Virus record (IMG/VR): IMGVR_UViG_3300009149_000016
Coordinates: 43,137-107,136 of that record
Direction: 5' to 3' (one strand)
Source: a virus
Length of the DNA stretch: 64,000 bases
The translations under genes were made by a program, and so were the position numbers. Under the pieces are notes generated by a model, which was not told the DNA's origin, searched no databases, and was given only the letters and a program-made list of their open reading frames with translations. Numbering within the stretch: the stretch's first letter is position 1; each line of letters starts with the position of its first letter. Below are positions 22,668 to 29,816 of this stretch, piece by piece.

Positions 22668-23303
22668 TCAGTGGTGGCGAGCGTTAGCTGTCTGGGCACG
22701 GACCTTTTCCCCAATCTTGTCGAGAATCTTCTGACAACGCTTACACGCCTGGGTCGCTGTCAGCTTGTCGCTCTTCATTCCGACGTGGATTCGGTCGAGA
22801 AGCGTACAAAGGGTGAGGTACGTCCGCATGTCGAACGCCGATTTCTCAGCGAGCAACCGGTTTTCACAGGCCACAATGAGTTGCTGGTACCTCTCCAGCG
22901 CTGGATCGACCGGGATGATCTCGGGCAACTTGGGCATCGGGGGGGTCTTGAGCCCGAAGTCCTTCTCGATCGCCAACAGCATTTGAGAGAACGACCCGCT
23001 CTGCCCGTGGAATTCCTTCCACAGCCCAATCACATCCCAGCTTTTCCGGCAGTAGTAGCACCAAATGTGGCTCTTGCTCGACGAAGTCTCAGGATAGGCC
23101 CGGGCGCTCGGCTTGTTGTCTTCCCCATGGAAGGGGCAACGGATCTGGTATTCTCGATCAGCGCTCGGTATGTCGTGATGATGGTGCTGAAGCATGTCGT
23201 ATGCCGAAATGCTCGCATGGATGTTGTCGATCCGGGTTCGGATCCAATCTCGGATGAGCTTCCCTCGAAGAATCTCGTCCCGGGCTTCGTCCTCAAAGCT
23301 CAT
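22668..23303 (-). CDS. CHC2 zinc-finger primase-like protein without TOPRIM domain
   Basis: The zinc-binding module of DnaG-type primases is present: Cys56 and His59 in RCPFHGEDNKPS, Cys82 and Cys85 in IWCYYCRKSWD. A WDVIGLWKEF segment follows as in DnaG. The remaining 110 residues are helical and show no TOPRIM signature (no EG...D.D), so the catalytic core is missing; it may be outside the window, or the protein may recognise template for another primase. The ATG overlaps the helicase stop as ATGA. Confidence 0.8.
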   Translation of the reverse strand: MSFEDEARDEILRGKLIRDWIRTRIDNIHASISAYDMLQHHHHDIPSADREYQIRCPFHGEDNKPSARAYPETSSSKSHIWCYYCRKSWDVIGLWKEFHGQSGSFSQMLLAIEKDFGLKTPPMPKLPEIIPVDPALERYQQLIVACENRLLAEKSAFDMRTYLTLCTLLDRIHVGMKSDKLTATQACKRCQKILDKIGEKVRAQTANARHH

Positions 23304-24757
23304 ATCACATCCATCAACACCTCTCGGTGATCGGAAACCTCCATTCCGTTTCCGGTTTGCCCTCCATACGGGTTTTCGTTCTGCATTCGCCGGCAGATAA
23401 AATTGACGCTCGCCAGGAACGGCTCGAAAAGCGGGTTGTCCCGGTTCTTCAGGTTGCAGAACTTCGTGGTGCCGTCCCCTCGGTGGTCCTCGTTGAGGTA
23501 CGTGGTCGTGATGACGTCGGCACTGCGTTCGGCTTCATTGGCGTAGCTCAACGCCCGCATCCGGTAAAGACCTTCGTTCTTGTCGGCGTAGTCCTTACCA
23601 TCCCGGTTGATTTGGAACAGGAGTAGGATGGGGATGCCTTCGCCGTGGTTGAAGTGAAGGGCGAACTTCTTTGCCCCTCGAAGCACGCTGTTCAAGGCGA
23701 TCGTGTAGTCGCTGCTCCGTTTCGTCTTTTCGATCTCGATGAGCCCGCCGTGGTCGAGCACCACCAGGCCAATCTCCATCTCCCGGTGCATCAACTCCGC
23801 TTCCATGCGGATGTCTGGGATCGTCACGTCACGGTCGGGTGCCCAAACCTCGAAACGGCAGTATTCTGGGTTCGTGGAGAAGTCCTTGATCACCAGTTCG
23901 TAGAACTTCTCTTCCTCTTCTGTCAGTTCGCCGTCCCGAACCTTGCGGTAGTCAAGCGGTTGATACCCCTCAAGCCGGAACCTCGCGTGCGCCGAGTGCA
24001 GCACGTAGATCAACCGCATGAGGTGCTCGTACTTCATTTCCAGGCTCACGTAGAACACGTTCGTCCGGTACCGAGTCACCAGGTTGTAAGCCCAGTTGAT
24101 CGCGAAGGTCGTCTTCAGTTCACCGGCAAACCCGGCGTGAACCCACAGGTCGCCTTTCTTGATCCCGTGGCAAACCCGGTCGATGTGGTTGAGCCCCGTG
24201 AAGCGCCCCCACGCCTTGGACTTGTCTCGCTTGGCAGCCTGGTAGTCGTCCCAAGCTTTCTGACCGTCCTGGCGGATGTCGCCACGGGTCTTGGCGTTGC
24301 CCTCTGGGACGATCAGACCGTTGGTGTGCTGGACGAAGTGAAGGATGCCGTCCCGCACCCCCCGACGCATCTCCCCCTCGACCTTGGCCCCCTTCAGGAT
24401 GATCTCACGGGCCTCTTGGAGATAGGCGACCGCCCGGCTCTGGTGCTGTTCGTTCAGAAGCGACTGAAGGTGGAACGTGAAGTTGCTTCTCGTGTAGGCG
24501 GAATCGGCCTTGACGTCCTGAAGCCGCTCAAGCGCCTCGATGTTGTCGTGCTTCCGAAAGAAGTCCCGAACCGTTCGCTCGCTGGGAAGCTCAAGGTGGC
24601 TCTGAAAGAACGTGACGCAGAACTGATAGAGGCGCTGGTCGTCTTTCCGGTCCCATTGGAAGGTCGTATTCTGGACCTTCCGCATGTTGAGGACCAACTC
24701 CTCTTGCTCAACGTCGCCGAAGTCAATCAGTGAACGCAGAATTGTCTTGGTATCCAC
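23300..24757 (-). CDS. DnaB-like replicative helicase with atypical Walker A
   Basis: RecA-fold helicase, 485 residues from a GTG at 24757 that overlaps the upstream TAG; another GTG at 24823 is possible. The P-loop reads HAGFAGELKTTFAINWA (about 208-224), where DnaB has GxGKT; the Gly before Lys is Leu. Walker B is GLVVLDHGGLI, and LLLFQINRDG matches the DnaB QxNR motif. The N-terminal 180 residues are helical. Between a primase zinc-finger gene and a Cys-motif gene that may be its loader. Confidence 0.82.
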   Translation of the reverse strand: MDTKTILRSLIDFGDVEQEELVLNMRKVQNTTFQWDRKDDQRLYQFCVTFFQSHLELPSERTVRDFFRKHDNIEALERLQDVKADSAYTRSNFTFHLQSLLNEQHQSRAVAYLQEAREIILKGAKVEGEMRRGVRDGILHFVQHTNGLIVPEGNAKTRGDIRQDGQKAWDDYQAAKRDKSKAWGRFTGLNHIDRVCHGIKKGDLWVHAGFAGELKTTFAINWAYNLVTRYRTNVFYVSLEMKYEHLMRLIYVLHSAHARFRLEGYQPLDYRKVRDGELTEEEEKFYELVIKDFSTNPEYCRFEVWAPDRDVTIPDIRMEAELMHREMEIGLVVLDHGGLIEIEKTKRSSDYTIALNSVLRGAKKFALHFNHGEGIPILLLFQINRDGKDYADKNEGLYRMRALSYANEAERSADVITTTYLNEDHRGDGTTKFCNLKNRDNPLFEPFLASVNFICRRMQNENPYGGQTGNGMEVSDHREVLMDVI

Positions 24758-25527
24758 TAAATGTTCCCAAGTCCTGTTGGGCCCGAACCCTGGCTCTCTT
24801 TTCGAGCCTTGTCCTGTTTCCACTTCGGCTCACTGCTCACATCGTCGACCCCATGAATCGGTTCGCTGGTGCACGAGGACATATGCTGGATTGCCGTCGC
24901 ATGCTTTTCAGTCCTGCGTTGGGCCTTAGGAGCCATGTTGAGCCTTTTGAACCGCCGACGGATGTAGTTTTCCGTTTCCTGGCTCCATGAAAGGTGGCCC
25001 GCCTGAAAGAAATTTTCCGGCTCATTGATGATCCACGTTGGGGCTCCCGCCATCTCCCGCATCACGAGCGTCTCATGCAAAACGCCGGGGGCCGCAATGT
25101 TCTTGTACTTCAGACCGCCGAGCCGGATGATCAAAAGCTTGATATCCTCAGGGCCAACCAGGTCTCGGAGGGAGAAGTTGTCCTCCTCCCCGACGTACAC
25201 CCGAACGAGCCGTTGGTCCGTGACGAGCCGATACTGAAAGGTTGGGCCCTTGCACCCAAGCGCCCACTTCAGGTGCCCACGGGCAGTCTCCCACGAGACT
25301 TCAATCATCAAGTTCTTATCCGTCAGGTCGCGAGTCTCACTCCACAAGGGGCTTCTCGATGGAAGCTTGGCGTCGGCCAGTGAACCCAGGTAGGTCTTGA
25401 GCAGTTTGCGGTAGCGGCAGACGCACTGCGTCACCGTGTCGTCGGTCGTGAAGATGACCCCGGCACCTTTGCAGATGGTGCAAACGTCATCCTCCATTTT
25501 GCCGCTCTTGCTGTCGGAGTTGCTCAT
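24757..25527 (-). CDS. Zinc-binding protein, possible helicase loader (256 aa)
   Basis: The N-terminus has CTICKGAG and QCVCRYRK, a DnaJ-like pair of Cys motifs. The middle is alpha/beta with strands (IKLLIIRLGGL, PTWIINEP) that resemble the core of DnaC-type loaders, but no Walker A is present. The C-terminus is basic and probably disordered. Position immediately upstream of the replicative helicase suggests loading or assembly of that helicase; this is inference. GAGG ribosome site before the ATG. Confidence 0.6.
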   Translation of the reverse strand: MSNSDSKSGKMEDDVCTICKGAGVIFTTDDTVTQCVCRYRKLLKTYLGSLADAKLPSRSPLWSETRDLTDKNLMIEVSWETARGHLKWALGCKGPTFQYRLVTDQRLVRVYVGEEDNFSLRDLVGPEDIKLLIIRLGGLKYKNIAAPGVLHETLVMREMAGAPTWIINEPENFFQAGHLSWSQETENYIRRRFKRLNMAPKAQRRTEKHATAIQHMSSCTSEPIHGVDDVSSEPKWKQDKARKESQGSGPTGLGNI

Positions 25528-25651
25528 CTAGCTTTTTCCTCCGTCGTTCGTCCTGCCACGCTCGAAGTCGATCCATGAAGGTCGATCGGTACTGGCGAAC
25601 GTCCTTGTCGGGTACCTTGTGAGGGTCCCAACCCCCGTACTTTGTTGTCAT
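25487..25651 (-). CDS. Small basic protein (54 aa), overlapping gene
   Basis: The ATG at 25651 overlaps the helicase stop (ATGA) and the TGA lies at 25489-25487, giving a 41-base overlap with the next gene. The protein starts MTTKYGGWDPHKVPDK and becomes a charged helix (LRAWQDERRRKKLDEQLRQQ). The overlap with the helicase stop argues for this frame over the alternative frame ending at 25524. No function known. Confidence 0.55.
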   Translation of the reverse strand: MTTKYGGWDPHKVPDKDVRQYRSTFMDRLRAWQDERRRKKLDEQLRQQERQNGG

Positions 25652-27393
25652 TTATCCCTCCCTTGCAGCATCCCAACGAGATCCCGGATGCTGTTGCGCC
25701 CCTTCTCGAATTCCAAAGCGCCCACAGCCGCCTCACCAAGCACCTTGTTGATGACGTTGCGCTTCTTTCGTAGGAGAGTCAGGACGTAGTGGTCGATGGT
25801 GTGGACCCCCTCTTCTGGCTTGCCGTGCCGCTCGGCGATGAGGTGGTAGCACAGGACGTTCGGATGGGGGCTACCGATCCGGATGGGACGGCCCAAGATC
25901 TGGACGTAATTGCCGTAGCTCCACGGAGCATCGTAGAACACGATGGCTGCCGCCGCCTGCAAGTTGATCGATTCTGAACCGGCATCCGTAATGAAGATTA
26001 CATGGATATCGCTTTTCATATCCGTGAAGACTTTCTTGGCCTCTTCACGTTTGGCGTCATTCTCTTTGCCGGTGATCCGGACGGACTTGATACCGACCTG
26101 GTCGAGAAGTCCCCGGAGCCGAGCGACGACCGATTCGAACCGGGTGTAGACGATGACCTTCTCACCGTCCAACTCCTCTGCCATGAGCGCTTGGAGCATC
26201 TGTTCCTTCGAACCGAGCTTGCCCACCTCCAAGTCTTCGTCGAAGTCGATGATGAAATCTCCTTCCCGGTACTTGAGCAAGTCCAGGGAGTTGACCACCT
26301 TTTGGCACATCATCAAACTCGTCAGGGCTTTGCTGTCCTCATAATCAAGGACTTCGCCGGACCCAAGCTCCAAAACTCCGCTGAGCGCCTCGCAATACTT
26401 GGCGTCCTCGACCTTGCTCATCGGGAAGCGAACCTCACGGGTCGTGAGTGTCGGAAGCTCGGCCGATACCTCGTGCTTCTGGCGCCCCAAGAAAAACGTG
26501 TCGATTCGGTCCCGGAACCGGTCCAGGTTCTTGAACCCGAGCACGATCGGGATCTTGCGACGACCCACCGGCTGCATCTTCACGAAACAGAAGTCGTCCA
26601 TGAACTTCGTCTTCGTGGTGAACACCCCCGGCATGATAACGCCGTAGATGCTGAAGCCTTCCATCAAGTGGTTCTTCAGAAGGGTTGCGGTCAGGCCGTA
26701 GACCCGGTGGGAGCGGCTCGCCACCTGGGCGCATACGTCCCAGGTCTGGGTTCGGCTGTTTTTGAAGGCACTCGCTTCGTCGAAGATCATGACCAAGCTC
26801 TCGACCGAGTCGGTGATCCTGTCGAGAAGGCCAGGCACGACGGACGCGCCTTTCTTGAGGGCTTTCTTCTCTGGGATGAATCGGCCCTGTTTCCAATCCC
26901 GCACGAGGATGTGGTAGTTCATGATGAGAACTACCTTCTCGGCATCGGGGCCCGTGGGGGCCTCCTGCCACGCCTTGTATGCCGCCTCACGCTTGGCGAG
27001 GGTGCCGGATGCGATGACGGTCCGGACCCCCTTGGCAAAGCGCTGGATCTCCCCAGCCCACTGCCGAAGGGCGCTCTTTGGGGCGACCACGATCACCTTG
27101 TTGTTGTGCTCGATGCTCCACAGGTAGCACAGGGCGGCAATCGTCTCGATCGTCTTGCCTAGCCCGCACGCGTCCCCAAGGACCATGCGTTTGAGCTTGA
27201 GCATGTGGAAGGTGCCTTGGACCTGGTAGTACCGGAGCCGGAAGGGCTCTCGACCCCCGTCAAAGCTGGAGATTTCCTCCCGAAGCATTGGGCACGGTTT
27301 GAGTGAAACCGTCTTGGAAGCCCGGACCTTCTGGAGTTGCTCGTAGATGGGTCGATGGGTCTCGACCGGATCAGCAATCGGCTTGGCTGGCAT
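25648..27393 (-). CDS. SNF2-like superfamily 2 helicase/ATPase (581 aa)
   Basis: ATP-driven DNA translocase. Motif I is GDACGLGKTIET (73-84), motif II IFDEASAFKN (about 202-211; DEAS rather than DEAH), motif III GLTATLLKN, motif V DAGSESINLQAA, and motif VI QILGRPIRIGS (about 495-505). These define an SNF2-type double RecA core without extra domains. Phage relatives act in replication restart or recombination. It opens the replication gene run; GTGTAG lies 15 bases before the ATG, with AAGAAGG as ribosome site. Confidence 0.9.
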   Translation of the reverse strand: MPAKPIADPVETHRPIYEQLQKVRASKTVSLKPCPMLREEISSFDGGREPFRLRYYQVQGTFHMLKLKRMVLGDACGLGKTIETIAALCYLWSIEHNNKVIVVAPKSALRQWAGEIQRFAKGVRTVIASGTLAKREAAYKAWQEAPTGPDAEKVVLIMNYHILVRDWKQGRFIPEKKALKKGASVVPGLLDRITDSVESLVMIFDEASAFKNSRTQTWDVCAQVASRSHRVYGLTATLLKNHLMEGFSIYGVIMPGVFTTKTKFMDDFCFVKMQPVGRRKIPIVLGFKNLDRFRDRIDTFFLGRQKHEVSAELPTLTTREVRFPMSKVEDAKYCEALSGVLELGSGEVLDYEDSKALTSLMMCQKVVNSLDLLKYREGDFIIDFDEDLEVGKLGSKEQMLQALMAEELDGEKVIVYTRFESVVARLRGLLDQVGIKSVRITGKENDAKREEAKKVFTDMKSDIHVIFITDAGSESINLQAAAAIVFYDAPWSYGNYVQILGRPIRIGSPHPNVLCYHLIAERHGKPEEGVHTIDHYVLTLLRKKRNVINKVLGEAAVGALEFEKGRNSIRDLVGMLQGRDK

Positions 27394-27402
27394 CCTTCTT
27401 AC

Positions 27403-27408
27403 CTACAC
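27403..27408 (-). promoter_or_regulatory. GTGTAG element before SNF2-like helicase gene
   Basis: GTGTAG starts 15 bases upstream of the ATG at 27393, in the gap to the divergent plus-strand gene. Confidence 0.45.
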
Positions 27409-27445
27409 TGGTTGATTGGCTTGGGCACCATGTCTTATGGGGTGC

Positions 27446-27700
27446 ATGGAGCCTTTCAACGTTACGACCGAGACCACCCACCACCGACTAACTGCCGTGG
27501 TCATCCGTGAGGAGAACAGCGGACGTCGTTGGCGAAGCAACCGTGCGTTTGGCTCGGAGATGAGCGCCACCCGTTTCGCTATCGAACAGGTGGTTCCGGC
27601 GCTTCAAAAAGGTGCTCACCCGGGCACATCCACCAAGTGGACGGAGATCGAGCCGGTTCACCAGAGCCCGGCCTGGTACCTGCAACAGCGGGCAGGCTAA
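27446..27700 (+). CDS. Small hypothetical protein (84 aa), plus-strand island
   Basis: The ATG at 27446 (MEPFNVTTET) follows GGGGTGC. The protein is soluble, Thr/Trp-containing and has no known motif. It is divergent from the SNF2-like gene and convergent with the MazG-like gene, stops overlapping by three bases. Its leader CTTATGGGGTGCATG nearly matches that of the SWIM gene at 8872, suggesting shared control of the plus-strand islands. Confidence 0.6.
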   Translation: MEPFNVTTETTHHRLTAVVIREENSGRRWRSNRAFGSEMSATRFAIEQVVPALQKGAHPGTSTKWTEIEPVHQSPAWYLQQRAG

Positions 27701-28098
27701 GCCTGCTTGCCTCCGTGGCGAAAGGATCGCGTCTGATTGTACGCATCCTTGACCGCCACCGCCTTGCCGATGTCCACCCCGTAGAAGCCCGCCATATCGA
27801 GCGCTCGGATGATCACGTCGGCAAGCTCTTCCTCGAAATACGTGAGCGGCTCTAGCCCCAGCGCTTTCATCTCTTCAGCCTTGTCGCAGGGCTCGTTGAG
27901 GAGACCCTTTCGATAGGCGGTCCAGATCTCAGCCACCTCTTCGTGAAGGTTGGACGTGTAACGACCGACCCCCTGGGCTTCCAACTCTGGGTCGTGGAAG
28001 CCTTTTGCGGTGTGGATCTTGAGGATGTGGTCGCCGAGCGTGTTGAGGATGACCAAATCGAGCGGCTGGTACTGCTTGTATGGAGTCTGGTCAGACAT
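27697..28098 (-). CDS. MazG-like nucleotide pyrophosphohydrolase
   Basis: All-alpha NTP pyrophosphatase family, 133 residues. The metal-binding helices are visible: HEEVAEIW with Glu53, Glu54 and Glu57, and EELADVIIRALDMAG with Glu90, Glu91 and Asp94. Single-domain MazG-like enzymes hydrolyse (d)NTPs to (d)NMPs; phage copies may adjust dNTP pools or alarmones. Substrate cannot be read from sequence. GTGTAA lies 15 bases upstream of the ATG, and an ACCCTTcAAGGGT inverted repeat precedes it. Confidence 0.8.
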   Translation of the reverse strand: MSDQTPYKQYQPLDLVILNTLGDHILKIHTAKGFHDPELEAQGVGRYTSNLHEEVAEIWTAYRKGLLNEPCDKAEEMKALGLEPLTYFEEELADVIIRALDMAGFYGVDIGKAVAVKDAYNQTRSFRHGGKQA

Positions 28099-28324
28099 GC
28101 CCGGATCTTACACCCTTGAAGGGTATGAATCGAGCAAGACGACGGCCTTCAGGCCAATCGACGATCTCATTCCACATCTCAAGCGGACGGATCCACGTGC
28201 CCTCTTGGTCCATGTTGACGTAGACCACCATCTTGGACTGGTCCTCCGAGTGTTTCCCCACCGCAATGACCTGGTACAGACCGCCCTTGAAGTGTCGGTA
28301 GAGTTTGCCAACTTTCGGTTGCAT
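28091..28324 (-). CDS. DUF1653 domain protein (77 aa)
   Basis: The sequence KLYRHFKGGLYQVIAVGKHS, then MVVYVN and GTWIRPLEMWNE, matches the DUF1653 family, a small beta-rich domain of unknown function frequent in phages. Two starts are possible (28330 and 28324); the second keeps the 15-base distance to GTGTAG seen elsewhere. It overlaps the mazG-like gene by 8 bases and lies directly downstream of the triple-hairpin array. Confidence 0.8.
   Translation of the reverse strand: MQPKVGKLYRHFKGGLYQVIAVGKHSEDQSKMVVYVNMDQEGTWIRPLEMWNEIVDWPEGRRLARFIPFKGVRSGHV
28108..28113 (-). promoter_or_regulatory. GTGTAA element before MazG-like gene
   Basis: GTGTAA (one change from GTGTAG) starts 15 bases upstream of the ATG at 28098. 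No Shine-Dalgarno sequence is evident between them. Confidence 0.4.
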
Positions 28325-28333
28325 GCTCATACC

Positions 28334-28339
28334 CTACAC
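28334..28339 (-). promoter_or_regulatory. GTGTAG element before DUF1653 gene
   Basis: GTGTAG starts 15 bases upstream of the ATG at 28324, just after the hairpin array and an AT-rich AACTAATTTAA segment. Confidence 0.45.
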
Positions 28340-28353
28340 CCCTTAAATTAGTT

Positions 28354-28444
28354 GGGCCCTGGTTGAGTTGTCAGGGCCCGAATATAGGCACAGTTGAGTT
28401 GTCGCGCCTACTAGAGCGGCCATAGTTGAGTTGTCATGCCCGCT
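28354..28444 (-). ncRNA. Three tandem RNA hairpins with identical 10-nt loop
   Basis: On the minus strand three hairpins occur every 31-32 bases, each with the loop ACAACUCAAC. Hairpin 3 (28444-28415) has a 10-position stem with one G-G mismatch and one G-U. Hairpin 2 (28410-28385) has 8 pairs, two of them G-U. Hairpin 1 (28379-28354) has 8 Watson-Crick pairs. Stem sequences differ completely while pairing is kept, and hairpin 2 pairs fully only on the minus strand. No T-tracts follow, so these are not ordinary terminators. The array is the 3' region of the 430-residue gene and the 5' region of DUF1653. Confidence 0.65.
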
Positions 28445-28478
28445 ACAAGAATCAAAGTATCGTTCGGGGAGCGAATTG

Positions 28479-29771
28479 TCAAGTGGGTTCCAAGCAGATC
28501 GTGACATTCGCATGGCGGCGAGACACGTTGAACTTGCGCTGGAAGGGCTCGGATCGAACGCCTGTGGACGAATCGAGCGCGTACATCTGCACCCTGCTTG
28601 CAATCTCAGAGGAATCCAGGTTGAGTCCAGCCCCCTTGGTGACTTCCAGAGATACGTGAATGTTGTGCGGACCGTCCACGTTATCCCAAGCATCCCAGCC
28701 CACAGAGGAGATCGACTTGCGCCGGGAAGGAATTCCCCGTGTGCCGACGTACTCCCCGATCACCCGAATCGAACCGCCTTGGTCAACACCGATCCCGAAG
28801 TGGTCGATCCCGTAGGGCTTCAGGTAGAATGCGTAGAAGGTGTCGGGGCCAGCAACGCGTGTGAGGGGGTAAACAACCAGTCCCTCACGGTGCTGGTTGA
28901 AGTATCGACCGCCTCGAAGGTCTGCCATGGTTTCGAGAGTCCTGACGGTCGGAGACGGTAGTCCTTGAAGCCCGAAGAACCGAGGCGTTCCGACTTGGAA
29001 GGTATCGCCGACGCCCGTTGCGGCGTAGTTGGCGGTTCCTGTGTTGTACGCCTGGCGTTGAGTCGAACCCGAGATCACGTAGGACCCCACCTTGGGTTGA
29101 TGGTAGAGGTTCTTTTTGGTGTGAGACCAGATAAGGCATGAACTGTTCAAGGGGGCCACAGGTGTGACGATTGAGTGAAATGCGTTCATGAAGTCACGAC
29201 CGGGCTCCGTGAAGGCATCGGTCCAATGACCGCCACCGCCTTCAAACGCAGTATCGATTCCACACGTTGGCGGAAGCCCACTACGATAACGCCGGTTGTA
29301 GGAGCCGCCCCCTCGCATGCTGCTGTACATCCGGTTGTGGCAAGAGACCCGAACTTGGTTCATGTCGGGGTCGAACACCTCGAAGACCCGAACCACAGCT
29401 TGGTCATCGAAAAAACCGCCGCTCGACGCCGTGTTGGCCCAAACATAGGAGATCACCTCAGCAATCGTGCCTTGTGCTTGATAGTGTTTCGTCCCGGTGC
29501 CGCCTGGAAAGTCGATCTCGAAGAACGCACCTTGCAAAGTGTCGTCCCACTGCTGTGCCGTGTGGCCCGGGGTGACTGCATTTGCGCTCACGGTGATTGG
29601 ACGCGTTCGCAAGTAAAACGTGATTTGGTCCGTCTGCCGCAAGTACCAGCGAGGACGACGGGTCCATGTCTGAGTCACGTTGTCCCACTGCCAAATCGTG
29701 CGCTCAGCGTCGACGTAAACTTGACGGGGCGATGTCGGGATTGGCTTTGTGACGGTGTTCCACTCAAACAT
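28479..29771 (-). CDS. Putative virion protein (430 aa)
   Basis: Beta-rich, Gly/Ser/Thr/Trp-containing protein without enzymatic motifs, similar in style to the appendage proteins upstream. It opens with a Trp-rich section (YVDAERTIWQWDNVTQTWTRRP) like a short carbohydrate-contact module and includes RGGGSYNRRYRSG. An AAGGA site precedes the ATG. No family recognised; a tail or baseplate surface role is inferred from composition. Confidence 0.55.
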   Translation of the reverse strand: MFEWNTVTKPIPTSPRQVYVDAERTIWQWDNVTQTWTRRPRWYLRQTDQITFYLRTRPITVSANAVTPGHTAQQWDDTLQGAFFEIDFPGGTGTKHYQAQGTIAEVISYVWANTASSGGFFDDQAVVRVFEVFDPDMNQVRVSCHNRMYSSMRGGGSYNRRYRSGLPPTCGIDTAFEGGGGHWTDAFTEPGRDFMNAFHSIVTPVAPLNSSCLIWSHTKKNLYHQPKVGSYVISGSTQRQAYNTGTANYAATGVGDTFQVGTPRFFGLQGLPSPTVRTLETMADLRGGRYFNQHREGLVVYPLTRVAGPDTFYAFYLKPYGIDHFGIGVDQGGSIRVIGEYVGTRGIPSRRKSISSVGWDAWDNVDGPHNIHVSLEVTKGAGLNLDSSEIASRVQMYALDSSTGVRSEPFQRKFNVSRRHANVTICLEPT

Positions 29772-29816
29772 GATGTGTCCTTAGTTGCAGGTATCGGACT
29801 GCACTCCGCTGGTCAA

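Noticed and set aside
25524-25739. Alternative 71-codon minus frame between the helicase and the Cys4 protein
   Set aside because: It must start inside the SNF2 helicase gene, whereas the 54-codon frame at 25487-25651 starts at an ATGA overlap.
28354-28444. CRISPR-like repeat array
   Set aside because: The common unit is only 10 bases and sits in hairpin loops; the spacers are stem halves and there are no cas genes.
28354-28444. Tandem intrinsic terminators
   Set aside because: No T-tract follows any stem on either strand, and loop conservation is not expected for terminators.
28343-28693. 116-codon minus frame across the hairpin array
   Set aside because: It overlaps the 430-residue gene in another frame; its repeated DNST/TTQL peptides simply reflect the hairpin loops.
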